Shown here: in pieces, positions 23,832 through 31,296 of the stretch | How positions within the stretch are numbered: position 1 is the first letter of the stretch | How the letters are laid out: every line of letters starts with the position of its first letter | Assembly (NCBI RefSeq): GCF_001306415.1 | Contig: NZ_LDJX01000005.1 | Coordinates: forward strand, 124,001-188,000 | Reading direction: 5' to 3' | DNA length: 64,000 nucleotides | Source of the DNA: Croceitalea dokdonensis DOKDO 023 | Lineage (GTDB): Bacteria > Bacteroidota > Bacteroidia > Flavobacteriales > Flavobacteriaceae | Translations under genes and position numbers: made by a program | The notes under the pieces: generated by a model | Told to the model about the DNA's origin: nothing | Seen by the model: only the letters and a program-made list of their open reading frames with translations | The model's database searches: none

Positions 23832-24563
23832 TTAATCCACTGAGGTCATATCACTGTTTTTGTCCTTGTACAGCTTGGCCTTAAAGAGAAATACCATACG
23901 GATACGGTCAAAGTTATTTTTACCCACATGGTTTTTCATATACCCCAATTCCATTTGGATACTTGGGGATATCTTTCTACCGATACCTGCATAAAACCTA
24001 TTCTGGTTTATTTTGGATTGGTTAAAATCAAAGAAGGGTTCATCAAATACTTTTATATAGAGGTTTTTGGAAACAGGGTAGGTAGCCTGTAGCCGATACC
24101 TAAATCTCATATTGAAAATTTCCGTATGTGGTTTTGTGATCCATCGCTTTTCCAAACGACCCCGGTGTGCCAGTTTTACGCCTAAAAGTTTTTGGTTACG
24201 GCAATATTCCTCATATAACCAAAACTGGGTGGTCAGGCTTTCAAACTCAAAATGGTCAAACGGTTGGGTATCCAAGAAAGCCACCCCCAAGGTAAGTTTG
24301 TTTTTTTTGTTGGGGGCATAGGTGATACCGGTCCTGAAAAAACCAAACTCCGTCTGCTCCGCCAAGTTATAGTAGCGCACAATACCTACGGTTGGCACCT
24401 TCCAATGCTCCCTAAGTTCAAGGTTGCCCGCTATCACTAGCCAAGTGCCGGTAGCATCCCTTAGGTCTTCCTGGGCAACGGCATTTTTTGGTAGTCCGAT
24501 GTATACTAAATGGATAATAACGATTTTGAGGAAGGTGTTCCGTACTAGCGTAATCTGCGTCAT
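23832..24563 (-). CDS. DUF2490-type outer membrane protein
   Basis: 243-aa exported protein (signal peptide to about residue 30, ...KNAVAQ) with the alternating pattern of a small outer-membrane beta-barrel. It fits the DUF2490 family by WLVIAGNLEL near the start, the block LAHRGRLEKRW followed by FNMRFRYRLQATYPV, FDEPFFDF, and NRFYAGIGRKISPSIQMELGYM. Function of the family is unknown. It is often found with oxygen- or stress-controlled genes in Bacteroidota. An FNR-like site is 57-70 bp upstream, and a 6-4-6 inverted repeat (24565-24580) sits immediately before the start codon. Confidence 0.8.
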   Translation of the reverse strand: MTQITLVRNTFLKIVIIHLVYIGLPKNAVAQEDLRDATGTWLVIAGNLELREHWKVPTVGIVRYYNLAEQTEFGFFRTGITYAPNKKNKLTLGVAFLDTQPFDHFEFESLTTQFWLYEEYCRNQKLLGVKLAHRGRLEKRWITKPHTEIFNMRFRYRLQATYPVSKNLYIKVFDEPFFDFNQSKINQNRFYAGIGRKISPSIQMELGYMKNHVGKNNFDRIRMVFLFKAKLYKDKNSDMTSVD

Positions 24564-24564
24564 A

Positions 24565-24580
24565 ACCTAAGATATTAGGT
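24565..24580 (-). promoter_or_regulatory. inverted repeat at the DUF2490 gene start
   Basis: ACCTAA-GATA-TTAGGT, a perfect 6-4-6 palindrome ending one base before the ATG (24563). In RNA it could form a small stem over the ribosome entry site; as DNA it could be a repressor site. No second copy was noticed in the window. Confidence 0.35.
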
Positions 24581-24589
24581 ATTCTTTGG

Positions 24590-24633
24590 CAAAGATCTTC
24601 CAATAACCAAACAGAAAGTATGATAAAAGTCAG
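24590..24633 (-). promoter_or_regulatory. FNR/CRP-like operator and promoter of the DUF2490 gene
   Basis: Minus strand: CTGAC-TTTT-ATCAT (24633-24620), 22 nt, then GATCTTTG (24597-24590), one mismatch to TAnnTTTG. Its half-sites and spacing match the other five sites of the set. Confidence 0.58.
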
Positions 24634-24675
24634 GATAAAGAAAATACTGGTTTTAGCATACTAAAAATCCATTTC

Positions 24676-24719
24676 CTGATATCTGTCATGTTTTTCCTAC
24701 CCAATGCGGTATAATTTTG
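24676..24719 (+). promoter_or_regulatory. FNR/CRP-like operator and promoter of uspA-SLC13
   Basis: Plus strand: CTGAT-ATCT-GTCAT (24676-24689), exactly 22 nt, then TAATTTTG (24712-24719), a perfect -7 box, 37 bp before the ATG at 24756. The half-sites are imperfect relative to each other but each fits TGA(C/T). Confidence 0.62.
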
Positions 24720-24755
24720 GTTTTCAATTAAGTCAGGTATTAAATTCTATTAGAT

Positions 24756-25544
24756 ATGAGCAACATTAAAAAAATAGTAGTTCCCTTCGATTTTTCTGAA
24801 GCCGGTATAAAGGCGCTGGAATACACCATGAATTTTGTGGGTTATCAGAGGCCAATTAAGATTTTTGCCGTAGAGGTAACCGTGGCTCCCGTTTCTGCGA
24901 AAAGAGAACAGGAATCCCAGCAAGCGTTTACCAAGTTGCTTGCCAAACTGGACAAGCGCACCAAACATAGGCCAGAGTTGATTTTTGCTTCTGGTAACTT
25001 AATAGAAACGGTTTTGTCCTTGCAAATCAACCAACAGTTTGATTTGATCATAATGGGCACCATGGGAGACTCGGAAGAGGATACCATTACCAATACGTCC
25101 CACCTGGTATTGCAGGCAAACTGCCCTGTGATAACCGTTCCATTTAGCACCAAGGCAGAGGTGCCAAAAGAAATTGCACTGGTTCTTGGTAAAGAGGAGA
25201 TAGAATATCCCAACGTATTGTCCACGTTGTTGGATGTTGCGCGGATGTTCAATGCCCGTGTCCACGTATTAACCATATACAAGGAATCCGTTTACAAAGA
25301 AAAAGCCATTGTAGAGTCTAATGAAAATACCTTGGAATATTATCTGGAGCATTTTTATACGGCGCATGATTTTCAAAAGAATGAGGATGTGGAAAAAGGG
25401 ATATTTGATTATATCAAAGAAAAAGAGATTGATATGTTGGCCATTTTACCTAGGAACCATGCAAAAAAAACACAGGCCTCAGATGGCCGTTTGACCAAAC
25501 TTTTAACCCTACATTCCACAGTGCCAGTGCTTACATTGGATTAA
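24756..25544 (+). CDS. universal stress protein (degenerate second domain)
   Basis: 262-aa protein with two USP-like halves. The first (about 1-135) starts KIVVPFDFSEAGIKALEY and has MGTMGDSEEDTITNTS, close to the G-2x-G-9x-G/S-S ATP-binding pattern. The second (about 140-262) has lost the glycine pattern (LPRNHAKKTQASDGRLTKLL), so only one ATP site may remain. The SLC13 permease gene starts 18 bp after its stop, so the USP may regulate that transporter, as other USPs do with channels and transporters. FNR-like promoter upstream. Confidence 0.88.
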   Translation: MSNIKKIVVPFDFSEAGIKALEYTMNFVGYQRPIKIFAVEVTVAPVSAKREQESQQAFTKLLAKLDKRTKHRPELIFASGNLIETVLSLQINQQFDLIIMGTMGDSEEDTITNTSHLVLQANCPVITVPFSTKAEVPKEIALVLGKEEIEYPNVLSTLLDVARMFNARVHVLTIYKESVYKEKAIVESNENTLEYYLEHFYTAHDFQKNEDVEKGIFDYIKEKEIDMLAILPRNHAKKTQASDGRLTKLLTLHSTVPVLTLD

Positions 25545-25562
25545 TGATATAGCTGTCCAAAA

Positions 25563-27401
25563 ATGACCATATTACTAAGTATCCTAACCATCACCATCAT
25601 CCTTTTTGTTTGGGGGAAATTACCGCCAGATGTGGTAGCGCTTATGTCCATGATCACCCTATACCTCACCGGAATTTTGGATGTCCAGGAAACCTTAAGT
25701 GGTTTTAGCAATACCACCGTAATTATGATTGCTGCCTTGTTTATTATAGGGGAAGGTTTGGCCAGAACGGGTTGGACGGCGCTGGCAGGGCAGAAATTTG
25801 TGGGCTGGGCAGGTAAGAGCATTCCAAAATTACTGGTGATCGTAACATTGGGCGCCAGTGTGCTTTCCGGTTTTGTGAGCAATACGGGTACTGTGGCGGC
25901 ATTATTGCCCGTGACCGTTTCGGCGGCATGGACGGCCGGTACCTTACCGTCAAAATTGCTTATGCCCGTGGCCTTTGGTTCCAATACCGGTGGCCTCTTA
26001 ACCCTGACCGGTACACCTCCCAACATTATTGCCAGCAATACCTTGGTGGAAAATAATTTTGAAGGGTTTTCCTTCTTTGAATTTGGACTGATTGGCCTAC
26101 CGTTGCTCATCATAGCCATCCTATATTTTAGGTACGTTGGGTACCGTCTGCTCCCCAAAAGGCATACTAATGAACGTCCAGCGGATATTGATGCGGAAAT
26201 GCACAAATGGATAGAAAATTATAGTGTGGGTGACAATATGTATCGCCTTAGGATAAGATCCATGTCTCCATTGCAAAATACCAAGATGGGCCACTGGAAT
26301 TTTGAAAAAGACCACCAAATTTCGGTAATGCGGCTAAAACGCCGCCACCCTAGCATGTTAAAACAGTCTACCCCAGAATTTGTGGAACTGCCAGATAGTG
26401 CTACGGAAATGCGCTATCATGATATCCTTACGGTTAAGGGATCCCCGGAAGCGGTAGATAAATTATCCATGAAATTCAGATTGGGGGTAATCCCTACGCC
26501 CACTGAAAAGGACACCTTAAAAGACGAGTTAATTTCACAAGAAGTGGGTATGGCAGAAATGTTGATTACCCCAAATAGTGCCCTAGTGGGCAAAACCATA
26601 AATCTTGGTAATTACCTGAGGAAAATTGGGGTGCAATTGCTGGCGGCTTCCAGAAAAAACAAGCCCTTGTCCGGTAGAATTCGTATTGAAGCGGGAGATG
26701 CCTTTATCATACGGGGGCCTTGGGATAACATTAGTAACCTAAAGACCCTTTATGAAAACGTACTGATTTCCGGTAGTCCTGAGGCCATGGCAAAGAACGT
26801 GGCCAAATTAAACACCCGAAGCTACATTGCCATGGCAACTTTGGTCTTGATGATAGCCTTGTTGGTCTTTAAGTTATTGCCGGGAGCCATTGCCGCTTTG
26901 GTCTGTGGGGGAATCATGTTGCTCAGTGGTTGTGTGCCCATTTCAAAAGCCTATAAGGGAATTAGTTGGACCAGCGTAGTAATGATCGCGGCCATGATTC
27001 CCATGGGGACGGCCTTGCAAAAAACAGGTGTGGCAGAATTGGCGGCCAACGGACTGGTAGATATGTTGGGCAGTATTAATCCTACAGTTTTGTTGGCAGG
27101 CATTTTTTTACTGACCACCGCTTTTAGCCAAACGATAAATAATTCCGCAACCGCAGTGCTCATGGCACCAATAGCATTGTTGGCAGCTACCACTCTGGGG
27201 GTATCTCCCAAACCATTTTTGATTACCGTGGCCATAAGTGCTTCAACTGCGTTTTTAACCCCTGTTGGCACCACCACCAATGCCATGGTAATGTCTGCCG
27301 GGGGGTATAAATTTTTGGATTATGTAAAAGTGGGAGGCCCATTATTGGTGTTGTTTTTTATTACGACCGTAGCATTGGTACCGCTGATATGGAAATTTTA
27401 G
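25563..27401 (+). CDS. SLC13/DASS-type permease with two TrkA-C (RCK_C) domains
   Basis: 612-aa inner-membrane transporter of the divalent-anion:Na+ symporter (SLC13/CitM/ArsB) superfamily. N-terminal helices carry SNTGTVAALLPVTV and GSNTGGLLTLTGTPPNII (first SNT-type substrate motif). A cytosolic loop at about 210-395 holds two TrkA-C domains (LPDSATEMRYHDILTVKGSPEAVDKL; RIRIEAGDAFIIRGPWDNI). The C-terminal repeat has NNSATAVLMAPIALL and FLTPVGTTTNAMV. The family moves sulfate, phosphate, di- or tricarboxylates, and the substrate is not readable here. It is coupled to uspA (18-bp gap). Confidence 0.9.
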   Translation: MTILLSILTITIILFVWGKLPPDVVALMSMITLYLTGILDVQETLSGFSNTTVIMIAALFIIGEGLARTGWTALAGQKFVGWAGKSIPKLLVIVTLGASVLSGFVSNTGTVAALLPVTVSAAWTAGTLPSKLLMPVAFGSNTGGLLTLTGTPPNIIASNTLVENNFEGFSFFEFGLIGLPLLIIAILYFRYVGYRLLPKRHTNERPADIDAEMHKWIENYSVGDNMYRLRIRSMSPLQNTKMGHWNFEKDHQISVMRLKRRHPSMLKQSTPEFVELPDSATEMRYHDILTVKGSPEAVDKLSMKFRLGVIPTPTEKDTLKDELISQEVGMAEMLITPNSALVGKTINLGNYLRKIGVQLLAASRKNKPLSGRIRIEAGDAFIIRGPWDNISNLKTLYENVLISGSPEAMAKNVAKLNTRSYIAMATLVLMIALLVFKLLPGAIAALVCGGIMLLSGCVPISKAYKGISWTSVVMIAAMIPMGTALQKTGVAELAANGLVDMLGSINPTVLLAGIFLLTTAFSQTINNSATAVLMAPIALLAATTLGVSPKPFLITVAISASTAFLTPVGTTTNAMVMSAGGYKFLDYVKVGGPLLVLFFITTVALVPLIWKF

Positions 27402-27472
27402 GGATTTGTGCTTGATTAAAAGAAGATAATATGGTAACCAATTAAATAGATAAAACCATTAAAATAAACATT

Positions 27473-29350
27473 ATGGAACAGATTAAAAAGAAATTACCCG
27501 TTGGTAATAATGTTGAATTACAAGAATTATTGGCCGTGGCGCCCAGCGTAACCGTGGCAAAAAACGTAGAAGAATTAGTTGATTTAGCCGTAGGTGGCAA
27601 AGGTAAGGATGCGCACCAAGTACGTTTTAATTTGCCAGATGGCCGCAATTACTTGGAAGCAGACGTTTTGAGGGCCAAAAATGGAATAGTGGCCAACTAT
27701 CCTGAAGTGTACATGCGCAGACGGGATCCAGATTGTATGGTCATAGCAGATAACCTTCCCACGGACAAAACCAGGTTTAAAGATAGGTTTGGTAAAGAAT
27801 TTGACGGGCTACGAAAAGAGACTTTTGATTGGTTGAAGACACAAGACTTGGCCATGTTCTTTTTTGACGCTGGTAAACCCGGTATGGGTTATAGTGCTGT
27901 TGCCGTGGTGCCTGCAAACTGTGGTTTTTTTGGATTGGGTCTTGCCTTGTTACAAGGTATTCTTGATCCAGATGACTTGGCAGATGATTTTGTGCCGGAG
28001 GCCGTTATTTATGCTGCTCCACCCTTTAGGCATACCCATTTTCAAGGAAAACAGGTAGTTGTCCATAATAGACTTCCTGGCCAATACGAACTTTTTTCCT
28101 ATAACCTTTATCCTGGACCCAGCGCAAAAAAAGGAGTCTACGGTATGTTGATCGGAAAAGGGGAAGAAGAAGGCTGGGTTACGGCACACTGTTCCGCAGT
28201 ACGCGTGATAACCCCTTATGACAATGTGGTGACCGTAATGCACGAAGGAGCTAGTGGAGGTGGTAAGAGTGAAATGTTACAACATCCACATAGACAATCT
28301 GACGGTAGTATTTTATTGGGGAAAAATATTTTGACCAATGAAAAAAGGACACTGGAAATTCCAAGGACATGTGATCTGCAGCCCGTAACGGATGATATGG
28401 CGCTATGTCACCCAAATTTGCAAAAAGATGCTAAAAAATTATGGTTAGAAGATGCGGAAGATGCTTGGTTTGTTCGGGTAGACCATATCAAGGACTATGG
28501 GACTGACCCCATGCTGGAAAAAGTCACTGCCCAGCCAGAAAAGCCGTTACTGTTTTTAAACATCAACGGAGTGGCCGGTGGTCACGCGATGATTTGGGAT
28601 CACATTGAAGACAAGCCAGGCGTAGCGTGCCCAAACCCTAGGGTGGTGGTTCCTAGAGATGCCTTTCCAGGAGTGTATTCAGAGCCAGTAAGGGTAGATA
28701 TCAGAAGTATTGGTCTAAGAACCCCACCCTGTACAAAACAGAACCCGGATTATGGCATCGTGGGCATGATGCACATGTTGCCACCTGCATTGGCTTGGTT
28801 ATGGCGTTTGGTAGCCCCAAGGGGTTATGCCAATCCTAGTATCATAAATACGAAAGGGATTAGCAGTGAAGGCGTCGGCAGTTATTGGCCTTTTGCCACA
28901 GGGAAAAAAGTAAAACAAGCCAATTTGTTATTGGAACAGATTAGGGCGACACCTGACGTGAAATATGTATTGACCCCCAACCAACATATTGGTGCATGGA
29001 AAACCAGTTTTATGCCGCAGTGGGTAAGCAGGGAGTTTTTGGCCAGAAGGGGCAATGCCAAGTTTACGGAAGAGCAGTTGAGCGAATCAAGATGTAGCTT
29101 ATTGGGCTATGCTTTGAACTCAATGAAGGTTGAAGGCCTACAAATTCCAAAATGGTTACTTAAAGTGGAGCATCAAGAAGAGGTAGGTAAAAAAGCCTAT
29201 GATAAAGGAGCACGGATTCTTCATGATTTTTTTGTAACCACCTTGGCACAGTTCCAAGATAACAACTTAGACCCATTGGGCCAACGCATCATTGAATGTT
29301 GTTTGGACAATGGCTCGGTAGCCGATTACGAGAAAATTTATAAAGGATAA
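27473..29350 (+). CDS. DUF4914-type protein with PEPCK-like P-loop
   Basis: 625-aa soluble protein recognised as the DUF4914 type found in Bacteroidota and other bacteria; function unknown to me. A nucleotide-binding-like loop GASGGGKSEM (259-268) is similar in style to the kinase loop of phosphoenolpyruvate carboxykinases (GxSGxGK), yet the GTP-PEPCK signature and length pattern are absent, so I do not call pckG. Other conserved-looking parts: FFDAGKPGMGYSAVAVVP (130-147), VAGGHAMIWDHIED near 365, GISSEGVGSYWPFATGKK near 462, and a Cys pair in the last 20 residues. It precedes a phosphofructokinase gene. A role in central carbon metabolism is an inference from the loop and neighbour. Confidence 0.72.
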   Translation: MEQIKKKLPVGNNVELQELLAVAPSVTVAKNVEELVDLAVGGKGKDAHQVRFNLPDGRNYLEADVLRAKNGIVANYPEVYMRRRDPDCMVIADNLPTDKTRFKDRFGKEFDGLRKETFDWLKTQDLAMFFFDAGKPGMGYSAVAVVPANCGFFGLGLALLQGILDPDDLADDFVPEAVIYAAPPFRHTHFQGKQVVVHNRLPGQYELFSYNLYPGPSAKKGVYGMLIGKGEEEGWVTAHCSAVRVITPYDNVVTVMHEGASGGGKSEMLQHPHRQSDGSILLGKNILTNEKRTLEIPRTCDLQPVTDDMALCHPNLQKDAKKLWLEDAEDAWFVRVDHIKDYGTDPMLEKVTAQPEKPLLFLNINGVAGGHAMIWDHIEDKPGVACPNPRVVVPRDAFPGVYSEPVRVDIRSIGLRTPPCTKQNPDYGIVGMMHMLPPALAWLWRLVAPRGYANPSIINTKGISSEGVGSYWPFATGKKVKQANLLLEQIRATPDVKYVLTPNQHIGAWKTSFMPQWVSREFLARRGNAKFTEEQLSESRCSLLGYALNSMKVEGLQIPKWLLKVEHQEEVGKKAYDKGARILHDFFVTTLAQFQDNNLDPLGQRIIECCLDNGSVADYEKIYKG

Positions 29351-29370
29351 GTAGATAAATGAATCAAAAT

Positions 29371-29412
29371 AAAGCAAATACCTGCCCGACATGTACCGGG
29401 CAGGGTTGCTTT
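29371..29412 (+). terminator. strong hairpin behind the DUF4914 gene
   Basis: Nested stems AAAGCAA / TTGCTTT and CCTGCCCG / CGGGCAGG around ACATGTAC, starting 20 bp after the stop. Only three T residues follow, so termination may be weak or factor-assisted; it may also act as an mRNA 3'-end stabiliser or attenuator ahead of pfkA. The rest of 29413-29566 shows no recognised feature. Confidence 0.5.
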
Positions 29413-29566
29413 AACCTACAAAAGGGTATGGAAATACGGAAAAGTAGGACAGGGGAAAATTTAGGCATAAATTTGCGGAACAAGCCTCCGAGGAAATCAT
29501 GGAACGGTGCACTGCTTATCGATTTCCATCACCGCTTGGATGACCATGTTTAAAATGCATTGACAC

Positions 29567-30874
29567 GTGAGTAAATTTGAAATACAAAATCTGGGTAAAG
29601 CCAGTATAAAATCTCCCCTTCAGTTAAGTACGGTAAGGGGAGATAATATTTTTAATTTTATCAAAGAGGACCATAAGGTGGTCTACAATCTTTCTTTGGA
29701 AGCATACAAAAGCTGCCTGGACAAGGGGCAAGATCCGGTATGTTTGGAAAAAGCGGGACCAAGACAAAATGTTTTCTTTGATTCAAAAACCACAAAGGCG
29801 GCAATCGTTACCTGCGGCGGCCTTTGCCCCGGTATCAATAATGTTATACGGGGCATCGTCATGGCACTCCATTATTTTTATGATGTAAAAAGGATATTGG
29901 GAGTACCGTACGGATATGAGGGCCTAAACCCAAAAATGGGATATGGTTTTCAAGAGCTTACCCCGGATAAGGTAAAGGATATCCATCAGTTTGGCGGTAC
30001 TATTTTGGGATCTTCACGAGGTGGACAGGACGTTGGCGTCATGGTAGACACCTTGGTGCATCAAAAAATTGACATCCTCTTTGCCATAGGTGGAGACGGT
30101 ACCCTAAAAGGTGCGGATGCCATTGGAGAGGAAATCCAAAAAAGGGGATTGGACATTAGCGTTGTAGGAATTCCAAAGACCATTGACAACGACATTGATA
30201 TCATTGATAAATCCTTTGGCTTTGAAACCTCTTTTGATATCGCCAGTTCCATACTTAGGGATGCGCACAATGAAGCGGCAGGTGCTTATAACGGCATTTC
30301 CATAATAAAATTAATGGGGCGTGATAGCGGCTTTATTGCGGCATGCGCATCATTGTCCATGCCGGTGGTGAATTTTGTGTTGGTGCCGGAGATGAATTTT
30401 AAGTTGTACGGTGATACCGGGTTTTTGGCAATGCTCAAAAAGCGTCTAGAGGATAAAAAGCATGCCGTTATCGTGGTAGCGGAAGGCGCTGGGCAGCACT
30501 TGTTCAATAAGGATAAGGTGAGGACCGATGCCTCTGGGAATATACAGCATGATGATATTGGCACCTTTTTAAAAAATGAGATTTCCGCTTATTTTAAGGA
30601 TGTGATGCCAACGACCATTAAATACATAGACCCAAGTTATATTGTACGCAGCGCAGCGGCCAATTCTGGAGACAGTGTCTTTTGCAGTGGCTTGGCGTAT
30701 CATGCGGTACACGGGGCAATGAGCGGTAAAACCAGGTTTGTGGTAGGTAGGGTGAACAATAAGTATGTCTACTTGCCCATCAAAGCAGTTACCAGTAAGC
30801 GCAAAAAAATAGACTTGGAAAGTGAATTCTGGTTTTCCGTACTGCAAAGTACGGGACAGCCCTTATCCATGTAA
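29567..30874 (+). CDS. pfkA: ATP-dependent 6-phosphofructokinase (long-clade type)
   Basis: 435-aa enzyme that phosphorylates fructose 6-phosphate. Seen: CGGLCPGINNVIRG at 83-96, GTILGSSRGGQDVG, GGDGT at 175-179 and PKTIDNDI at 203-210. GGDGT (not GGDDT) favours ATP over pyrophosphate as donor, while PKTIDNDI and the ~70-residue N-terminal extension put it with the plant/protist-like long PFK clade rather than the 320-aa E. coli type. The start is a GTG (29567, MSKFEIQNL). Transcribed away from the hairpin behind the DUF4914 gene and closed by a terminator at 30917. Confidence 0.9.
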   Translation: MSKFEIQNLGKASIKSPLQLSTVRGDNIFNFIKEDHKVVYNLSLEAYKSCLDKGQDPVCLEKAGPRQNVFFDSKTTKAAIVTCGGLCPGINNVIRGIVMALHYFYDVKRILGVPYGYEGLNPKMGYGFQELTPDKVKDIHQFGGTILGSSRGGQDVGVMVDTLVHQKIDILFAIGGDGTLKGADAIGEEIQKRGLDISVVGIPKTIDNDIDIIDKSFGFETSFDIASSILRDAHNEAAGAYNGISIIKLMGRDSGFIAACASLSMPVVNFVLVPEMNFKLYGDTGFLAMLKKRLEDKKHAVIVVAEGAGQHLFNKDKVRTDASGNIQHDDIGTFLKNEISAYFKDVMPTTIKYIDPSYIVRSAAANSGDSVFCSGLAYHAVHGAMSGKTRFVVGRVNNKYVYLPIKAVTSKRKKIDLESEFWFSVLQSTGQPLSM

Positions 30875-30916
30875 ACCAGGTTTAGGTCTAAGTCGCAATG
30901 GTGTTTGCCAAAAAAA

Positions 30917-30948
30917 AACCTCCCGACATTCGGGAGGTTTTCTTTTTT
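30917..30948. terminator. terminator behind pfkA
   Basis: Stem AACCTCCCG / CGGGAGGTT with a 5-nt loop, an A-run on the left and TTTTCTTTTTT on the right. Works for the plus-strand pfkA and, by its A-run, probably for the small minus-strand gene at 30962-31093. Confidence 0.85.
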
Positions 30949-30961
30949 CTCATGGTTTTTA

Positions 30962-31093
30962 TTAGCCTATAAGCCCTAACTGGTCCAAAAGAATACAAAC
31001 GGGTATGGCAATTAAAATGGCTACCAGCGCAAATACCATAACACGTAAAAACGCAACGAGTAGCTTACTTCCAAAAGATATATTATGTTCCAT
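30962..31093 (-). CDS. 43-aa single-pass membrane protein
   Basis: Short gene: MEHNISFGSKLLVAFLRV, then a strongly hydrophobic stretch (about 15-36, VMVFALVAILIAIPVCILL) and DQLGLIG. One transmembrane helix with a basic cytosolic side. It has an ATG, a stop, a terminator behind it and about 200 bp of free DNA on the 5' side. Flavobacterial genomes hold many such small membrane proteins, and I do not know this one's role. Confidence 0.55.
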   Translation of the reverse strand: MEHNISFGSKLLVAFLRVMVFALVAILIAIPVCILLDQLGLIG

Positions 31094-31296
31094 GATAGTG
31101 TAATTTCTTTCAATGTACATAAAACCAATGAGATACCTATTTGCCCCCGTGTTATTATTCGACTAAATACGTAGAATTGGGTTATTCGTTTATTGAGCCA
31201 GAAAAAAACCAAAGAAGGGAATGCCCTTGGCGTATTTTGTTCCTCCCTAATGTATCTAGGGTGGGATTTGCAAAATTCCCTCTTTGGGAACGACCG

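Noticed and set aside
27473-29350. Calling this gene GTP-dependent PEP carboxykinase (pckG)
   Set aside because: The loop GASGGGKSEM looks similar, but the expected PEPCK(GTP) signature is absent and the overall sequence fits the DUF4914 type better.
29359-29553. Frame with CPTCTGQGCF resembling a DnaJ-type zinc finger
   Set aside because: The Cys codons are part of a long perfect inverted repeat (29371-29412) just behind a gene stop. The rest of the frame shows no domain, so a chance reading of an RNA hairpin is more likely.
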